Below are positions 16,768-25,669 of a stretch of 64,000 bases of DNA, piece by piece. The position numbers were made by a program, and so were the translations under genes. Position 1 is the stretch's first letter. Every line of letters begins with the position of its first letter. The notes under the pieces are model-generated. The model saw only the letters and a list, made by a program, of their open reading frames with translations, was not told the origin of the DNA and made no database searches. The DNA is from Candidatus Pyrohabitans jungbluthii. Its GTDB lineage: Archaea > Hydrothermarchaeota > Hydrothermarchaeia > Hydrothermarchaeales > BMS3B. The stretch spans positions 434,001 to 498,000 of the forward strand of contig MTMD02000002.1 of NCBI GenBank assembly GCA_002010065.2. The letters are read 5' to 3'.

Positions 16768-18444
16768 CTACTCAATAATGTCCTTAAGGCACCTGCCAGG
16801 CGGCACCATGGGGAAGATGTTGCACTCCCTGTCTATGATGAAGTCTATCACCGCCGGCTTGCCCGCATCGAAGGCTTCGCTGAGTGCGTCGCGTATCTCC
16901 CCCGGCTTCTCCACGCGTAAGCCCAGCGCTCCGAAGGCTTCTGCAACCTTAACGAAGTCCGGCGAGCTACCAAGGTTAACCGCGGAGTAGCGGCGGTCGT
17001 AGAATAGCTCCTGCCACTGGCGCACCATTCCCAAATAGCGGTTGTCAAAGACCGCAACCACCACGTTAATGTTATTCTCAACCACAGTTGCAAGCTCCTG
17101 AATGTTCATGAGAAAGCTCCCATCGCCAGCGATGTCTATCACCTTAGCCTCAGGCCTCGCCACCTTGGCGCCCATAGCCGCAGGAAAGCCGAATCCCATT
17201 GTGCCAAGTCCACCAGAGGATATAAAGGTGCGGGGCTTCGTCCTGCCAAGGTAGTGGTGCGCCCACATCTGGCACTGCCCAACTTCGGTGGTGACGATAT
17301 CCTCTTCACCTAAGAAGTCCATTATCTCCTTTATAACGCGGTGCGGCTTCAGCGGGATGTCGTCGTAGTCCATGCGCGGATTGAACTCCTTCTTCCAGCG
17401 CTGAACTTTTTCCACCCAGGCTTTTGTTTTAGCCTGCCTCATCATCTCCCTGAGCACGCGAAGAAGCTGGCGAAGAACGCGCTTAGCATCTCCGACTACA
17501 GGAATGTCTGCGCGAACATTCTTACCTATCTCCGCTGGGTCTATGTCTATGTGGATTATCTTCGCTTCGGGGGCGAAGCAGCTCACCATGCCCGTGCTTC
17601 TGTCGCTGAATCTCGTGCCAATGGCGATGAGCAGGTCAGCATCGGTAACCGCATAGTTTGCAGCCTTGCGCCCGTGCATTCCTAGCACACCAAGAGCGAG
17701 GGGGTGCGACTCGGGAAAGCTGCCCTTGCCCATGAGCGTCGTAACCACAGGCGCCATGATTAGCTCTGCCAGCTCCATAAGCTCTGGCGAAGCACCTGAG
17801 ATTATCACACCCCCGCCAGCGAGTATAACGGGACGCTCCGCCTCGAGTATCGCCTTTGCAGCGGCTTTTATCTGCCTTGGATGCCCCTCGTAGGTGGGCT
17901 TATAGCCCACGATCTCAACCTTATCAGGGAACTCAACCTCGGCTTCACCTTCCTGCATGTCCTTGGGGAGGTCTATGAGCACAGGACCAGGTCTGCCCGT
18001 CTGCGCGATGTGGAATGCCCTTTTTATAACCTCAGGTATCTCCGCTACGCTGCGAATCTGGAAGTTGTGCTTGGTTATTGGCATAGTTATGCCTATAACG
18101 TCTGTCTCCTGAAAGGCGTCCTTGCCTATGAAGGGCGTCGCAACTTGGCCTGTGAAGGCTACCACTGGCGATGAGTCCATGTAGGCTGTGGCGATTCCCG
18201 TGGTAAGGTTTGTTGCTCCCGGTCCTGAGGTGGCGCTGCACACACCCGCTTTGCCCTGGACTCGGGCGTAGCCATCGGCAGCATGCGCTGCCCCCTGCTC
18301 ATGGCGCGTGAGTATGTGCCTTATGTTGGCGTCATAGAGTTCGTCGTAGAGCGGAATCGACGCGCCGCCAGGAATACCAAAGATAACCTCAACGCCTTCT
18401 CTTTCCAGAGCCTTGACTATCGCCTCAGCACCCTTCATCCTCAT
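16768..18444 (-). CDS. ilvB: Acetolactate synthase catalytic (large) subunit
   Basis: Thiamine-pyrophosphate enzyme condensing two pyruvates to acetolactate. Domains in order: N-terminal PYR domain (GIPGGASIPLYDEL, catalytic Glu in RHEQGAAHAADGYAR), central FAD/Rossmann-like domain, and C-terminal PP domain (GDGSFLMNIQELATVVENN, the TPP-binding GDG motif). The ATG at 18444 gives 558 aa; a GTG at 18453 is an alternative. It heads the minus-strand run of ilvN, OB-fold, pcn, priL and priS. TPP could come from the thiL-dependent pathway in this window. Confidence 0.95.
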   Translation of the reverse strand: MRMKGAEAIVKALEREGVEVIFGIPGGASIPLYDELYDANIRHILTRHEQGAAHAADGYARVQGKAGVCSATSGPGATNLTTGIATAYMDSSPVVAFTGQVATPFIGKDAFQETDVIGITMPITKHNFQIRSVAEIPEVIKRAFHIAQTGRPGPVLIDLPKDMQEGEAEVEFPDKVEIVGYKPTYEGHPRQIKAAAKAILEAERPVILAGGGVIISGASPELMELAELIMAPVVTTLMGKGSFPESHPLALGVLGMHGRKAANYAVTDADLLIAIGTRFSDRSTGMVSCFAPEAKIIHIDIDPAEIGKNVRADIPVVGDAKRVLRQLLRVLREMMRQAKTKAWVEKVQRWKKEFNPRMDYDDIPLKPHRVIKEIMDFLGEEDIVTTEVGQCQMWAHHYLGRTKPRTFISSGGLGTMGFGFPAAMGAKVARPEAKVIDIAGDGSFLMNIQELATVVENNINVVVAVFDNRYLGMVRQWQELFYDRRYSAVNLGSSPDFVKVAEAFGALGLRVEKPGEIRDALSEAFDAGKPAVIDFIIDRECNIFPMVPPGRCLKDIIE

Positions 18445-18542
18445 CGAAAGCACCCGCTTTCTTTCACTATTCTACATGCATCATTAAAAACCTTTTCTTC
18501 ACCTCACCCCGAAAGCCTTAACCCGAGCTTCACTGCGTGCTA

Positions 18543-19904
18543 CTACCCCAGATGCTGAAGCAACAGCGAGGCGAGTGTGAAGTAAACCACCAGCCCGGTT
18601 ATATCCTGCGTGGTAGTCATAAAGGGACCGCTGGCAATCGCCGGGTCTATCTTCAGCTTTTCAAAAATCCAGGGTATAACCACGCCCATAACGCTGGCTA
18701 AGCTCATTGCACAGAACATGGCTACGCCCACGATTAGACCTATAATAGGCTTTCCAACGAGAAGCTGTGCGAAGACCGCGACGGCAGCGCCTGCAAGCAG
18801 AGCCATGGTTATGCCTATCTTAACCTCGCGTAGAAGATAGCGCAGCCTGTCAGAAATCTCCTTCGTAGCAAGACCGCGGATGAATATCGTCGAGGTCTGC
18901 AAACCAACGTTTCCCCCCATGGTCATTATCGCGGGCACGAAGAGGGAGAGGGCAACCACTGAAGCGAGGGCCTCTTCGAAGCGCTTAAGTATACTCGCCG
19001 CCACTAGGCCATCGCCGAGGAGTGCCACCAGAAGCCAGGGCAGGCGAGCCTTTACCACCTCTATCGCCGGCGCTTCGATAAGCCTGTCCACCCCAACGCC
19101 AGTACCCGCGATCTGACCCATGTCCTCGACGATCTCCTCCTCAATAACGTCCACCACGTCGTCTACCGTTACTATGCCCACAAGTTTTCCCTCTTTGTCA
19201 ACCACTGGCACAGCGGCAAGGTCATAGTCGGCGACGATCTTGGCCACCTCTTCCTGGTCCATCTCTAAAGGCACAGAGATTACATCAGGATTCATCACCT
19301 CCCCCAGCTTCCTTTTACCCGGAGCGAGCACAAGTTCGCGGAGGGAAAGCACCCCCACGAGCTTGCCCTTCTCGTCAACCACGTAGAGGTAGTAGATGGT
19401 TTCATACTCACCCGCGTGCTGACGTATGAACCTGATCGCCTCCTCAACCGTCATATCCTTGGGCAGCGCTAGCACGCGTGTTGTCATTAGTCCGCCTGCA
19501 GAGTCGCTGGGATGGCGGAGCAGAGCTCGTGCTTCAAGGCGAAGCTTCTCTGGCATGTACTGCATTATCGCCTGCCTTACCTCCGGGCTGAGGAGCGAGA
19601 GCACATCGGCGCGCTCGTCCGGCTGGAGATGCAGCAGAAGTTCCGCTGCAGCGCGAGGCGGGAGGAGTTCTAAAAGCTCCGCCTGGATTTCATCGCGAAG
19701 CTCCGGCAGAAACTGGGCAACGAGCTTTGGAGAGAGTCGCGTCAGCACCTGCCTGCGCTGCTCGTCCTTCAGGCTCTGCACAAACTCGCTCAAATCGTGG
19801 GGGTGGAGCTTTGCTATCTCCTGCTCAAGCTCCTCCCACTCTCTCTCTTCTATGAGCCACTGCAATCGCCTTTCTGTAGCCTCGTCAACGGCTATGAAAA
19901 TCAC
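18543..19904 (-). CDS. mgtE: MgtE-type magnesium transporter
   Basis: Membrane Mg2+ channel. N-terminal superhelical domain (residues 1-130, EEREWEELEQEIAKLHPHDLSEFVQ), two CBS domains (about 140-265, with ALPKDMTVEEAIRFIRQH, VDEKGKLVGVLSLREL, VDKEGKLVGIVTVDDVVDVIEEE), then five transmembrane helices including the conserved PAIMTMGGNVGLQTSTI filter and the C-terminal GPFMTTTQDITGLVVYF. 453 aa is normal. Start GTG 19904 has a GGAGAG site and a TATA (ACTATATATTCC) about 40 bases upstream. Confidence 0.95.
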   Translation of the reverse strand: MIFIAVDEATERRLQWLIEEREWEELEQEIAKLHPHDLSEFVQSLKDEQRRQVLTRLSPKLVAQFLPELRDEIQAELLELLPPRAAAELLLHLQPDERADVLSLLSPEVRQAIMQYMPEKLRLEARALLRHPSDSAGGLMTTRVLALPKDMTVEEAIRFIRQHAGEYETIYYLYVVDEKGKLVGVLSLRELVLAPGKRKLGEVMNPDVISVPLEMDQEEVAKIVADYDLAAVPVVDKEGKLVGIVTVDDVVDVIEEEIVEDMGQIAGTGVGVDRLIEAPAIEVVKARLPWLLVALLGDGLVAASILKRFEEALASVVALSLFVPAIMTMGGNVGLQTSTIFIRGLATKEISDRLRYLLREVKIGITMALLAGAAVAVFAQLLVGKPIIGLIVGVAMFCAMSLASVMGVVIPWIFEKLKIDPAIASGPFMTTTQDITGLVVYFTLASLLLQHLG

Positions 19905-19998
19905 TCTCCTTTTTCTACCTTGATAATTTTGAGCGAGGCAGGAATATATAGTTGACTAATATTTAAGCTTGCTGTGGGTGCCCAAAAGAAAAGTAGCC

Positions 19999-21300
19999 TT
20001 ATCTCAGCCTCTCGGGCACCACCTGCTTTGCAGTTAAATCCTCGAAATCCTCGGCGTAGCGTATGAGCTCCGCCTTTCCATTATTCACCAGCACCTCAGC
20101 GCAGCGTGGACGGGAGTTGTACTGCGAAGCCATGACAAAGCCGTACGCGCCAGCGTCAAGAAAGGCTAAAACGTCACCCTTCTCTATCTCCGGCAGCAGC
20201 CTGTCCTTCGCAAGCAAATCGCCGCTCTCGCACAGGTTGCCGGCGATGGTGACTTCCTCGGCTGGAGCGAGAGAAGCCTTATTCGCTACAACCACATCAT
20301 GATGAGAGCCATACATCGCTGGCCTTATAAGAAGGTTGAATCCAGCGTCGCAGCCTATAAACTTCTTATATGGGGTGCGCTTTGTGGTGTAAACCCGCGC
20401 CAGCATTACTCCAGCGTCGCCCACGATGTAGCGCCCAGGCTCGAAGAGAAGCTTGGGCTTTCTTAACGAATACTCAGCCAGCTTCTCTTCAATTATGGGC
20501 AGTATCGCCTCAGCCAGCTGCGCTGGGGTAATATAGGGCTGCTCACCCGAGTAGCGGATTCCCACACCTCCGCCAAGGTCGGCGAACTCCAGCTCCAAGC
20601 CAAGCTCTCTCTTCAGCCTGCCCATGATATCAAAAAGCCTGCGCGTCGCCTCCTCGTAGGGCTCTGTCTTGGTAATCTGCGAACCTATGTGCATATGTAT
20701 TCCTACGACGTTTAAACGTGAGCAGCGCATCGCCCGCTCGTATGCTTTGAGCACAATATCTTCATGAATGCCGAACTTGCTCTCCCGTAAGCCAGTCGCA
20801 AGGTGGGGATGCGTCTCCGGCGAGACTTCGGGGTTCACCCTGAATGAGACATTAGCCTCAGCATTCTCGGCTTCCACAATATCAATCAGCCTCTCAAGCT
20901 CATGAAGCGAGTCCAAGTTAATAATCACCCCTGCCTCCACCGCCTTCTCTAACTCGCGGTCGCTCTTGTTGTTTCCCGTAAAGATAATCTTGTCTCCAGG
21001 CAAACCAACCTTGAGCGCTAGGTAGAGCTCTCCCTCACTCACTATGTCAGCACCTGCACCCTCGCTACGCAGAATGTGGAGTATCGCAAGCGAAGTGTTG
21101 GCCTTGTATGCGTAGCACACCTCCACGTCACCGTAGCCTGCGAAGGCATCGCGAAACTCGCGATAGCGCCCGCGAATGCGCTGTTCATCGTACACATAGA
21201 GAGGAGTGCCGTACTTCTCCGCAAGCTCCACCAGATCGGCGCCGCCCAGCGCGAGGTGTCCGCGCTCGTTTATGCTCAGATGGGGTCGGAAGTCGAGCAT
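19999..21300 (-). CDS. lysA: Diaminopimelate decarboxylase
   Basis: PLP enzyme that decarboxylates meso-diaminopimelate to lysine. Motifs: VCYAYKANTSLAIL (PLP Lys near residue 63), FADLGGGVGIRYSGEQ, EPGRYIVGDAGVMLARV, and CESGDLLAKDR with the active-site Cys. 433 aa is typical. A ribosome site (GGTGAT) and AT-rich TATA region (TAATTATATTATAAC near 21335) lie before the ATG, so it can be expressed apart from the tubulin-like operon that ends 51 bases upstream. With lysC it points to lysine synthesis via DAP. Confidence 0.95.
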   Translation of the reverse strand: MLDFRPHLSINERGHLALGGADLVELAEKYGTPLYVYDEQRIRGRYREFRDAFAGYGDVEVCYAYKANTSLAILHILRSEGAGADIVSEGELYLALKVGLPGDKIIFTGNNKSDRELEKAVEAGVIINLDSLHELERLIDIVEAENAEANVSFRVNPEVSPETHPHLATGLRESKFGIHEDIVLKAYERAMRCSRLNVVGIHMHIGSQITKTEPYEEATRRLFDIMGRLKRELGLELEFADLGGGVGIRYSGEQPYITPAQLAEAILPIIEEKLAEYSLRKPKLLFEPGRYIVGDAGVMLARVYTTKRTPYKKFIGCDAGFNLLIRPAMYGSHHDVVVANKASLAPAEEVTIAGNLCESGDLLAKDRLLPEIEKGDVLAFLDAGAYGFVMASQYNSRPRCAEVLVNNGKAELIRYAEDFEDLTAKQVVPERLR

Positions 21301-21351
21301 AGTGTATCACCTGGGATTATATCTTGTTATAATATAATTAAAAACTCACTT

Positions 21352-22527
21352 TTACTCCTCCTTCTCCTCCCTCCTCCCCCTCTCTGCAATCTCCCGCATG
21401 TCATCGTATATCTCCCTGGAAAGCTCGTCGAAGTCGGCTATGCGCCTGCGCAGCAGCTTGAACTTCTCAAACACCCGAGAAAAGCGTTCACTCACCTCCC
21501 CGCGGTTGCGCAGCATTCTGCCCAGCTGGTACAGGTAGCGTATCCTGTCGGAGCGGCGAATGCCTGAGTAGAGCACAGTAACCTCAAGGCTGCGCTTGTC
21601 GCTCGCTGGCAGGTCACCGCCTCTAACCTCGCCCTCAAGCTGTTTCTCAATCCATAGCCTGGAGGGTATGCTCCCCAGAAAGTCCAGGTAACGCCTTGGC
21701 CCTGAGACAACCACCAGGGCGCGCTTCGCCGCCGCCAGATCGAAGCTCACCAGCGTAGCCTGAGAAGCTTTTTTGGTCAGGTGTACCACAAGCTCGGGCT
21801 TATCCAGGTTTTCCTCCCCGCCGCCAAAGAGCGAGCCTGAGCTTCGCATCTCCTTGCCGGCTAAACCTATGCTCGAGACACCCGAAAGGGTATTTATCAC
21901 GTCGGTTGCGCCCAGCACATTGCTCCCCAGCTCTTCTGGCGCACGGTATTCGCCAACCTCGAAGAGATTGTTGAAGTACCTGAAGATCTTCTCGTTAATC
22001 ACATTGAGCTGCCCCTGGACGCGGAGCCCTTCGCTCAGCGCCTCATTGTCCACAGGAAAGACGGCATCGCTCTTGGCAACTATCGGTTTAAAACTCTCTG
22101 AGAAGTTTATAAGTGCGCGGTCAACATCCTGCTCGCTTGGTAAGATGCCCAGGTAGTACACCGGCTCTGTGTAGCTCTTCTTAAGCTCATCTATAAGCAT
22201 GTCCACGCCACCGCCTGTGCCCCCGCCGAAGGCTGAGATCACAAGCAGGCAGTCGAAGGTATCCTTCACGCGGTCTATCAGCTCGACGACGTTGTACTTC
22301 TCCTCATCCAGAATCTGCCTCCCCATCTCAATGTCGTAGTTTGTGCCGTTGCCGTCAAGCAAGCGCTCGCCAAGGAGGAGCTTGTGCTTATGCGGTAATG
22401 CAGCGAGCGTAAGGGCATCGCTGTCTAAAAGCACGCCAGTGTAGGGTACCCTGGAGCGACCTTCCTTTAGAAATACGCTTGCAATCTTACATCCAGCCCT
22501 GCCGACGCCTACAATCAGCGGCTTCAA
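21352..22527 (-). CDS. Tubulin/FtsZ-superfamily GTPase, paralog 1 (CetZ-like)
   Basis: 391 aa. The GTPase domain is clear: MKPLIVGVGRAGCKIA (nucleotide-binding T1), SAFGGGTGGGVD at about 99-109 (tubulin signature loop T4), and GILPSEQDVDRALINF. The segment equivalent to the catalytic T7 loop reads VLGATDVINTL (204-214): of the DxxD/E pair used for GTP hydrolysis only the second acid is present. The C-terminus is highly charged (RRRIADFDELSREIYDDMREI, then RGRREEKEE), perhaps a coiled tail. Last gene of a four-gene operon with two paralogs and a membrane protein (gaps 9-17 bases). Cytoskeletal role in shape or division is inferred from family only. Confidence 0.85.
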   Translation of the reverse strand: MKPLIVGVGRAGCKIASVFLKEGRSRVPYTGVLLDSDALTLAALPHKHKLLLGERLLDGNGTNYDIEMGRQILDEEKYNVVELIDRVKDTFDCLLVISAFGGGTGGGVDMLIDELKKSYTEPVYYLGILPSEQDVDRALINFSESFKPIVAKSDAVFPVDNEALSEGLRVQGQLNVINEKIFRYFNNLFEVGEYRAPEELGSNVLGATDVINTLSGVSSIGLAGKEMRSSGSLFGGGEENLDKPELVVHLTKKASQATLVSFDLAAAKRALVVVSGPRRYLDFLGSIPSRLWIEKQLEGEVRGGDLPASDKRSLEVTVLYSGIRRSDRIRYLYQLGRMLRNRGEVSERFSRVFEKFKLLRRRIADFDELSREIYDDMREIAERGRREEKEE

Positions 22528-22544
22528 TTGCTTCTCTCCCTACT

Positions 22545-23363
22545 TCAGCCCAGTTCTCCCGTTCTCTGCTTAATGAAGAACACAACCAAGGCAATTACAA
22601 TCACACCAGCTATGACAAGGAGATACTTTTTGAGGCTGGACTTCTTCTCCGCCGCCTGCGCCTTCTCTTTCGCCTCCTTTATTATATCCTCAAGCAGGGC
22701 GAGGGAACTCTCGGCATTCTGCTTTGCCAGATCCACATTACCCCTGTCGTGGAGCTTCTTAGCGGTGTTTAGGGTATCCTTCGCGGTTTCAAGGCGTTTT
22801 TTGAGGCTTTCCACATCCACTCCGCGCTTCTCAAGCTCGTTAACCAGTTCCTCAGCTTCGCTCAGCTTAACCTCTGCCCTGCTTATCTCGCTGAGCGCAG
22901 CACTTATCAATTCGTTGGTCACGTCCAAGTAAAGGGAAGTCTCCTCCTGGTAACCCTTGTTGTCCTCGTCATAGTAAACATACGTGGAGACCTTGACAAC
23001 CTGTATGCGGGTGAGCTTGCTAACAGATGGAGCGTTGCCCACAAGCTTTATTGACACGCTCTTAAGCCCCTTGGGTAGAGGAATTTCAATCTCATTGCCA
23101 TAGTAGGTGTTAGCCTCGCCTCCGTCGAAGATTACGGTGGTGGTGGGGTTGTCCAGCCCTATGGTTATATTCAGCCTTGCCTCCTGAGGCTCGGGCCCAA
23201 GCTTCTTCAGCACCACATCAACTGCAACAGGGTCGCCAATCCTCGCAACCCCAACGGGTGAAACCTTCTGTTCCTCCACTGCCAGGTAGTCGGCAGATAT
23301 CTCAGCAGCTAAGGTAATACCAACGGCAACAATCATGGCAACTACAATAGGTAGAGCTTTCAT
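22545..23363 (-). CDS. Secreted, membrane-anchored coiled-coil protein of the tubulin-like operon
   Basis: 272 aa, no recognised family. Layout: signal peptide (about 1-24, MKALPIVVAMIVAVGITLAA), an extracellular beta-rich domain (25-150, with EARLNITIGLDNPTTTVIFD and IPLPKGLKSVSIKLVG), a predicted coiled coil (about 155-240, LSEAEELVNELEKRGVDVES), a transmembrane helix (about 247-265, YLLVIAGVIVIALVVFFI) and a short basic cytoplasmic tail. It sits between two tubulin-like GTPase genes with 15- and 17-base gaps, so an envelope partner or anchor for a polymer is inferred. Confidence 0.75.
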   Translation of the reverse strand: MKALPIVVAMIVAVGITLAAEISADYLAVEEQKVSPVGVARIGDPVAVDVVLKKLGPEPQEARLNITIGLDNPTTTVIFDGGEANTYYGNEIEIPLPKGLKSVSIKLVGNAPSVSKLTRIQVVKVSTYVYYDEDNKGYQEETSLYLDVTNELISAALSEISRAEVKLSEAEELVNELEKRGVDVESLKKRLETAKDTLNTAKKLHDRGNVDLAKQNAESSLALLEDIIKEAKEKAQAAEKKSSLKKYLLVIAGVIVIALVVFFIKQRTGELG

Positions 23364-23378
23364 ACATCTTTCCTCCTG

Positions 23379-24395
23379 TTACAGAGGGCTTATGTCCTCA
23401 AGAAGGTCCTCCAACTCAGGAGAAAGCCTTTTCTCCTCCTTCTCCTCCTTGACCTCATAGCTCCTGATTATATCATCTACACCAGTAATTATCATCCCAA
23501 TATTTAAATGTTTAGACCCAAAAACCTCATGAGAGGAAAAGCTCACCTCAGCCCCAAGCTTGTTCTTAACCCACTCCACAGCGAAGCCCTCGCCGTATAC
23601 GTTGCGAACATCTCCATTTATAAGCAGGAGTATCTTCTCAGGCTTTACATCCTCAAGGTTTATGTAGATGTGGTCTCGCAGCATCCTGCTTATTATATCC
23701 TTTGCCGAGATGTGCTCAGCTTTTATCCGCATAAATCCAATCGTCGCCTTCTTGCCCTCGACCTCCTTCGCCACGAGCACGGGGTCGGCGATGCTCATGA
23801 AGTTGGTTATCGTCGCGGTTATGGTTGCGTGGCTCCTACCTAGGTCTTCGCCGCGCGATGTCAGCACATTGTTGTCCAGAAAAAGCGCACCATCAACCTT
23901 GCTCACGACCTCATGGAAATACTTGCCAACATTTTTGATGTAGTGCAGCCCCTCGCCGCGAGAAGGCAGAAGAAAGATGCCAACCACAGGTACGCGATAA
24001 TACTTCCTAAGTCGCTCTGCAATCACAGGCGCACCGCCAGTGCCGGTGCCTCCTCCTAAGCCGGCAATAACAAAGAACACCTCTGGCTTCTCTGTGTTCG
24101 CCTTCCTCACAGCGTTCATCGCAAGCTCTATCTCCTCCTCCATTATCTTCCGCCCAAGCTCGACATCAGCACCCGTGCCGTGTCCCTTAGCTCTGCTCCT
24201 CCCTATTAGCACGCGGTTTTCCACAGGCAGGTGCTTTAGTGCGGAGATCGCCTCGGAGGTGTCGATGCCAACGCCTCTGAGCTCTTCCTGCTTGGAAGGA
24301 GCAAGAAGGCTGAAAAGGCTGGAGAGAGGGTCTTTTTTGTAGAAAGCATCAACTATCCTGCAGCCAGCTCCGCCTACGCCAACTAGGGAGAACAT
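23379..24395 (-). CDS. Tubulin/FtsZ-superfamily GTPase, paralog 2
   Basis: 338 aa, the shortest of three paralogs. T1 is SLVGVGGAGCRIV; signature loop AGLGGGTGTGGAPV is at about 111-124, closest of the three to canonical FtsZ; VVGIFLLPSRGEG follows. The stretch aligned with the T7 loop, SIADPVLVAKEV (about 201-212), keeps only the first acid of DxxD/E. An insertion after T1 (KKDPLSSLFSLLAPSKQ) distinguishes it. The C-terminus is an acidic tail ending LSPELEDLLEDISPL, similar to the DYLLGDIEGL ending of paralog 3, perhaps a shared binding peptide. Gaps are 9 and 15 bases, so it is co-transcribed. Confidence 0.85.
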   Translation of the reverse strand: MFSLVGVGGAGCRIVDAFYKKDPLSSLFSLLAPSKQEELRGVGIDTSEAISALKHLPVENRVLIGRSRAKGHGTGADVELGRKIMEEEIELAMNAVRKANTEKPEVFFVIAGLGGGTGTGGAPVIAERLRKYYRVPVVGIFLLPSRGEGLHYIKNVGKYFHEVVSKVDGALFLDNNVLTSRGEDLGRSHATITATITNFMSIADPVLVAKEVEGKKATIGFMRIKAEHISAKDIISRMLRDHIYINLEDVKPEKILLLINGDVRNVYGEGFAVEWVKNKLGAEVSFSSHEVFGSKHLNIGMIITGVDDIIRSYEVKEEKEEKRLSPELEDLLEDISPL

Positions 24396-24404
24396 CCACC
24401 CACC

Positions 24405-25550
24405 TTACAGGCCCTCAATATCTCCGAGAAGGTAGTCCAGGTCTCTCTCTTTCTGAGGCTCAGCCTCCGCGGTTACCTTCTTCTGAATCTCCCTGGCGCG
24501 CTCAAGCATGCGCTTCACTCGCGGAGCGTTGGTTATGCCGGCAAGAAGCACCACGCAGCCGACGTGGTTCTCCTTGGGCAGCGGATAATCGCCGCCTCTC
24601 ACTTCAGTGCCTGCGATGGTGCTCTCCAACCACTCTCTAGCCTTCTCTATACCCTTGCGGTCAAGCTGGTCCGGCGGCCCTGCGATAACAATAAGAGCCT
24701 TGCTGGCAGAGCGATAGTCGCAGGGTAAAAGCAGCCTTCCCTTAACGGCGCGCTTTGTAACAGAGAGGATGCGCGACGCCTTGCCTATCTCATACTCCTT
24801 CTTCTTGAAGAGCTTTGTCAGGAAGCCTTCCTTCTTAACTGCCTCCGAGGCGTAGCCTATGCTGCATATCCCGCCTGCCTTAAGAGTGTTTATAATCTCA
24901 CTCGCATCGACCACCATCTCGCCCACATGCTTGCGGTTCTTCACCTCACCCGCTCTGCAGAGAATGCCAAGGCGCTTTACTATCTCGTCGTTTATCCTGT
25001 CGTACGCCTGGCGAACACTCTCGCCGCTGCGCAGGAAAGCACCATTGTCTACCAAGATGGTCGCGTCTGCATGAGGAATCAGTGCTTTAAGGCTACGGGC
25101 GGCATTGAGGGTGTAGATATCGCCCTCATTCTCCGCGGGTAGTATTCCTATCGCATAAACAGGCTCGTCGTACACCTCCTTAAGGTGCCTGGTTACAACG
25201 CTTATGCTCCCGCTTCCTGTGCCACCTCCCAAGCCTGCTACGACGAAGAAGGCGTCAAAGGCGCTGACATTCAGCCTTGATATACGGTTGAGGATTATCT
25301 CTATCTCATCCTCGGCTATTCTCGCCGCCTTCTTATTATCTGCACCCACACCATGCCCCTTAACAACCGTCTCACCCAGAAGTATGCGGTCTTCCTGAGG
25401 TATGTATTGCAAACCCATGAGGTCAGAAACCGCCGTATTCACGGCTATTGCTTCAAAGGTGTGGGGTACGTGACTTTTTCTATCTCTCATTATGAATAAA
25501 TCAGCTATTTTACCTCCAGCCTGTCCTAAGCCGATTACCATCACTCTCAT
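24405..25550 (-). CDS. Tubulin/FtsZ-superfamily GTPase, paralog 3 (CetZ-like)
   Basis: 381 aa, first gene of the operon and most CetZ-like. MRVMVIGLGQAGGKIADLF at the N-terminus and AGLGGGTGSGSISVV at about 105-119 are the GTP-binding motifs; IGILPAENEGDIYTLNA is typical of CetZ. The T7-equivalent VVDASEIINTL (213-223) has both acids of DxxE, so this paralog can be expected to hydrolyse GTP. The tail ends RDLDYLLGDIEGL. The ATG has a GGAGG site 9 bases upstream and a TATA (TTATATATATC) near 25594-25605. Confidence 0.88.
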   Translation of the reverse strand: MRVMVIGLGQAGGKIADLFIMRDRKSHVPHTFEAIAVNTAVSDLMGLQYIPQEDRILLGETVVKGHGVGADNKKAARIAEDEIEIILNRISRLNVSAFDAFFVVAGLGGGTGSGSISVVTRHLKEVYDEPVYAIGILPAENEGDIYTLNAARSLKALIPHADATILVDNGAFLRSGESVRQAYDRINDEIVKRLGILCRAGEVKNRKHVGEMVVDASEIINTLKAGGICSIGYASEAVKKEGFLTKLFKKKEYEIGKASRILSVTKRAVKGRLLLPCDYRSASKALIVIAGPPDQLDRKGIEKAREWLESTIAGTEVRGGDYPLPKENHVGCVVLLAGITNAPRVKRMLERAREIQKKVTAEAEPQKERDLDYLLGDIEGL

Positions 25551-25593
25551 CTGCTCTGCCTCCAGCTCTTCCGTTTAGAGTGTACTTTTTCCC

Positions 25594-25606
25594 CTTATAT
25601 ATATCT
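25594..25606 (-). promoter_or_regulatory. TATA box of the tubulin-like operon
   Basis: Minus-strand GATATATATAAGG, about 50 bases before the ATG at 25550, predicting a 5' leader of about 20-25 bases with the GGAGG ribosome site inside it. Confidence 0.6.
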
Positions 25607-25669
25607 TACCTTGGAGTAACTTTTACTTACGAATAACACCTTTAGAATAACTTCCTCACTCGAACCTGA

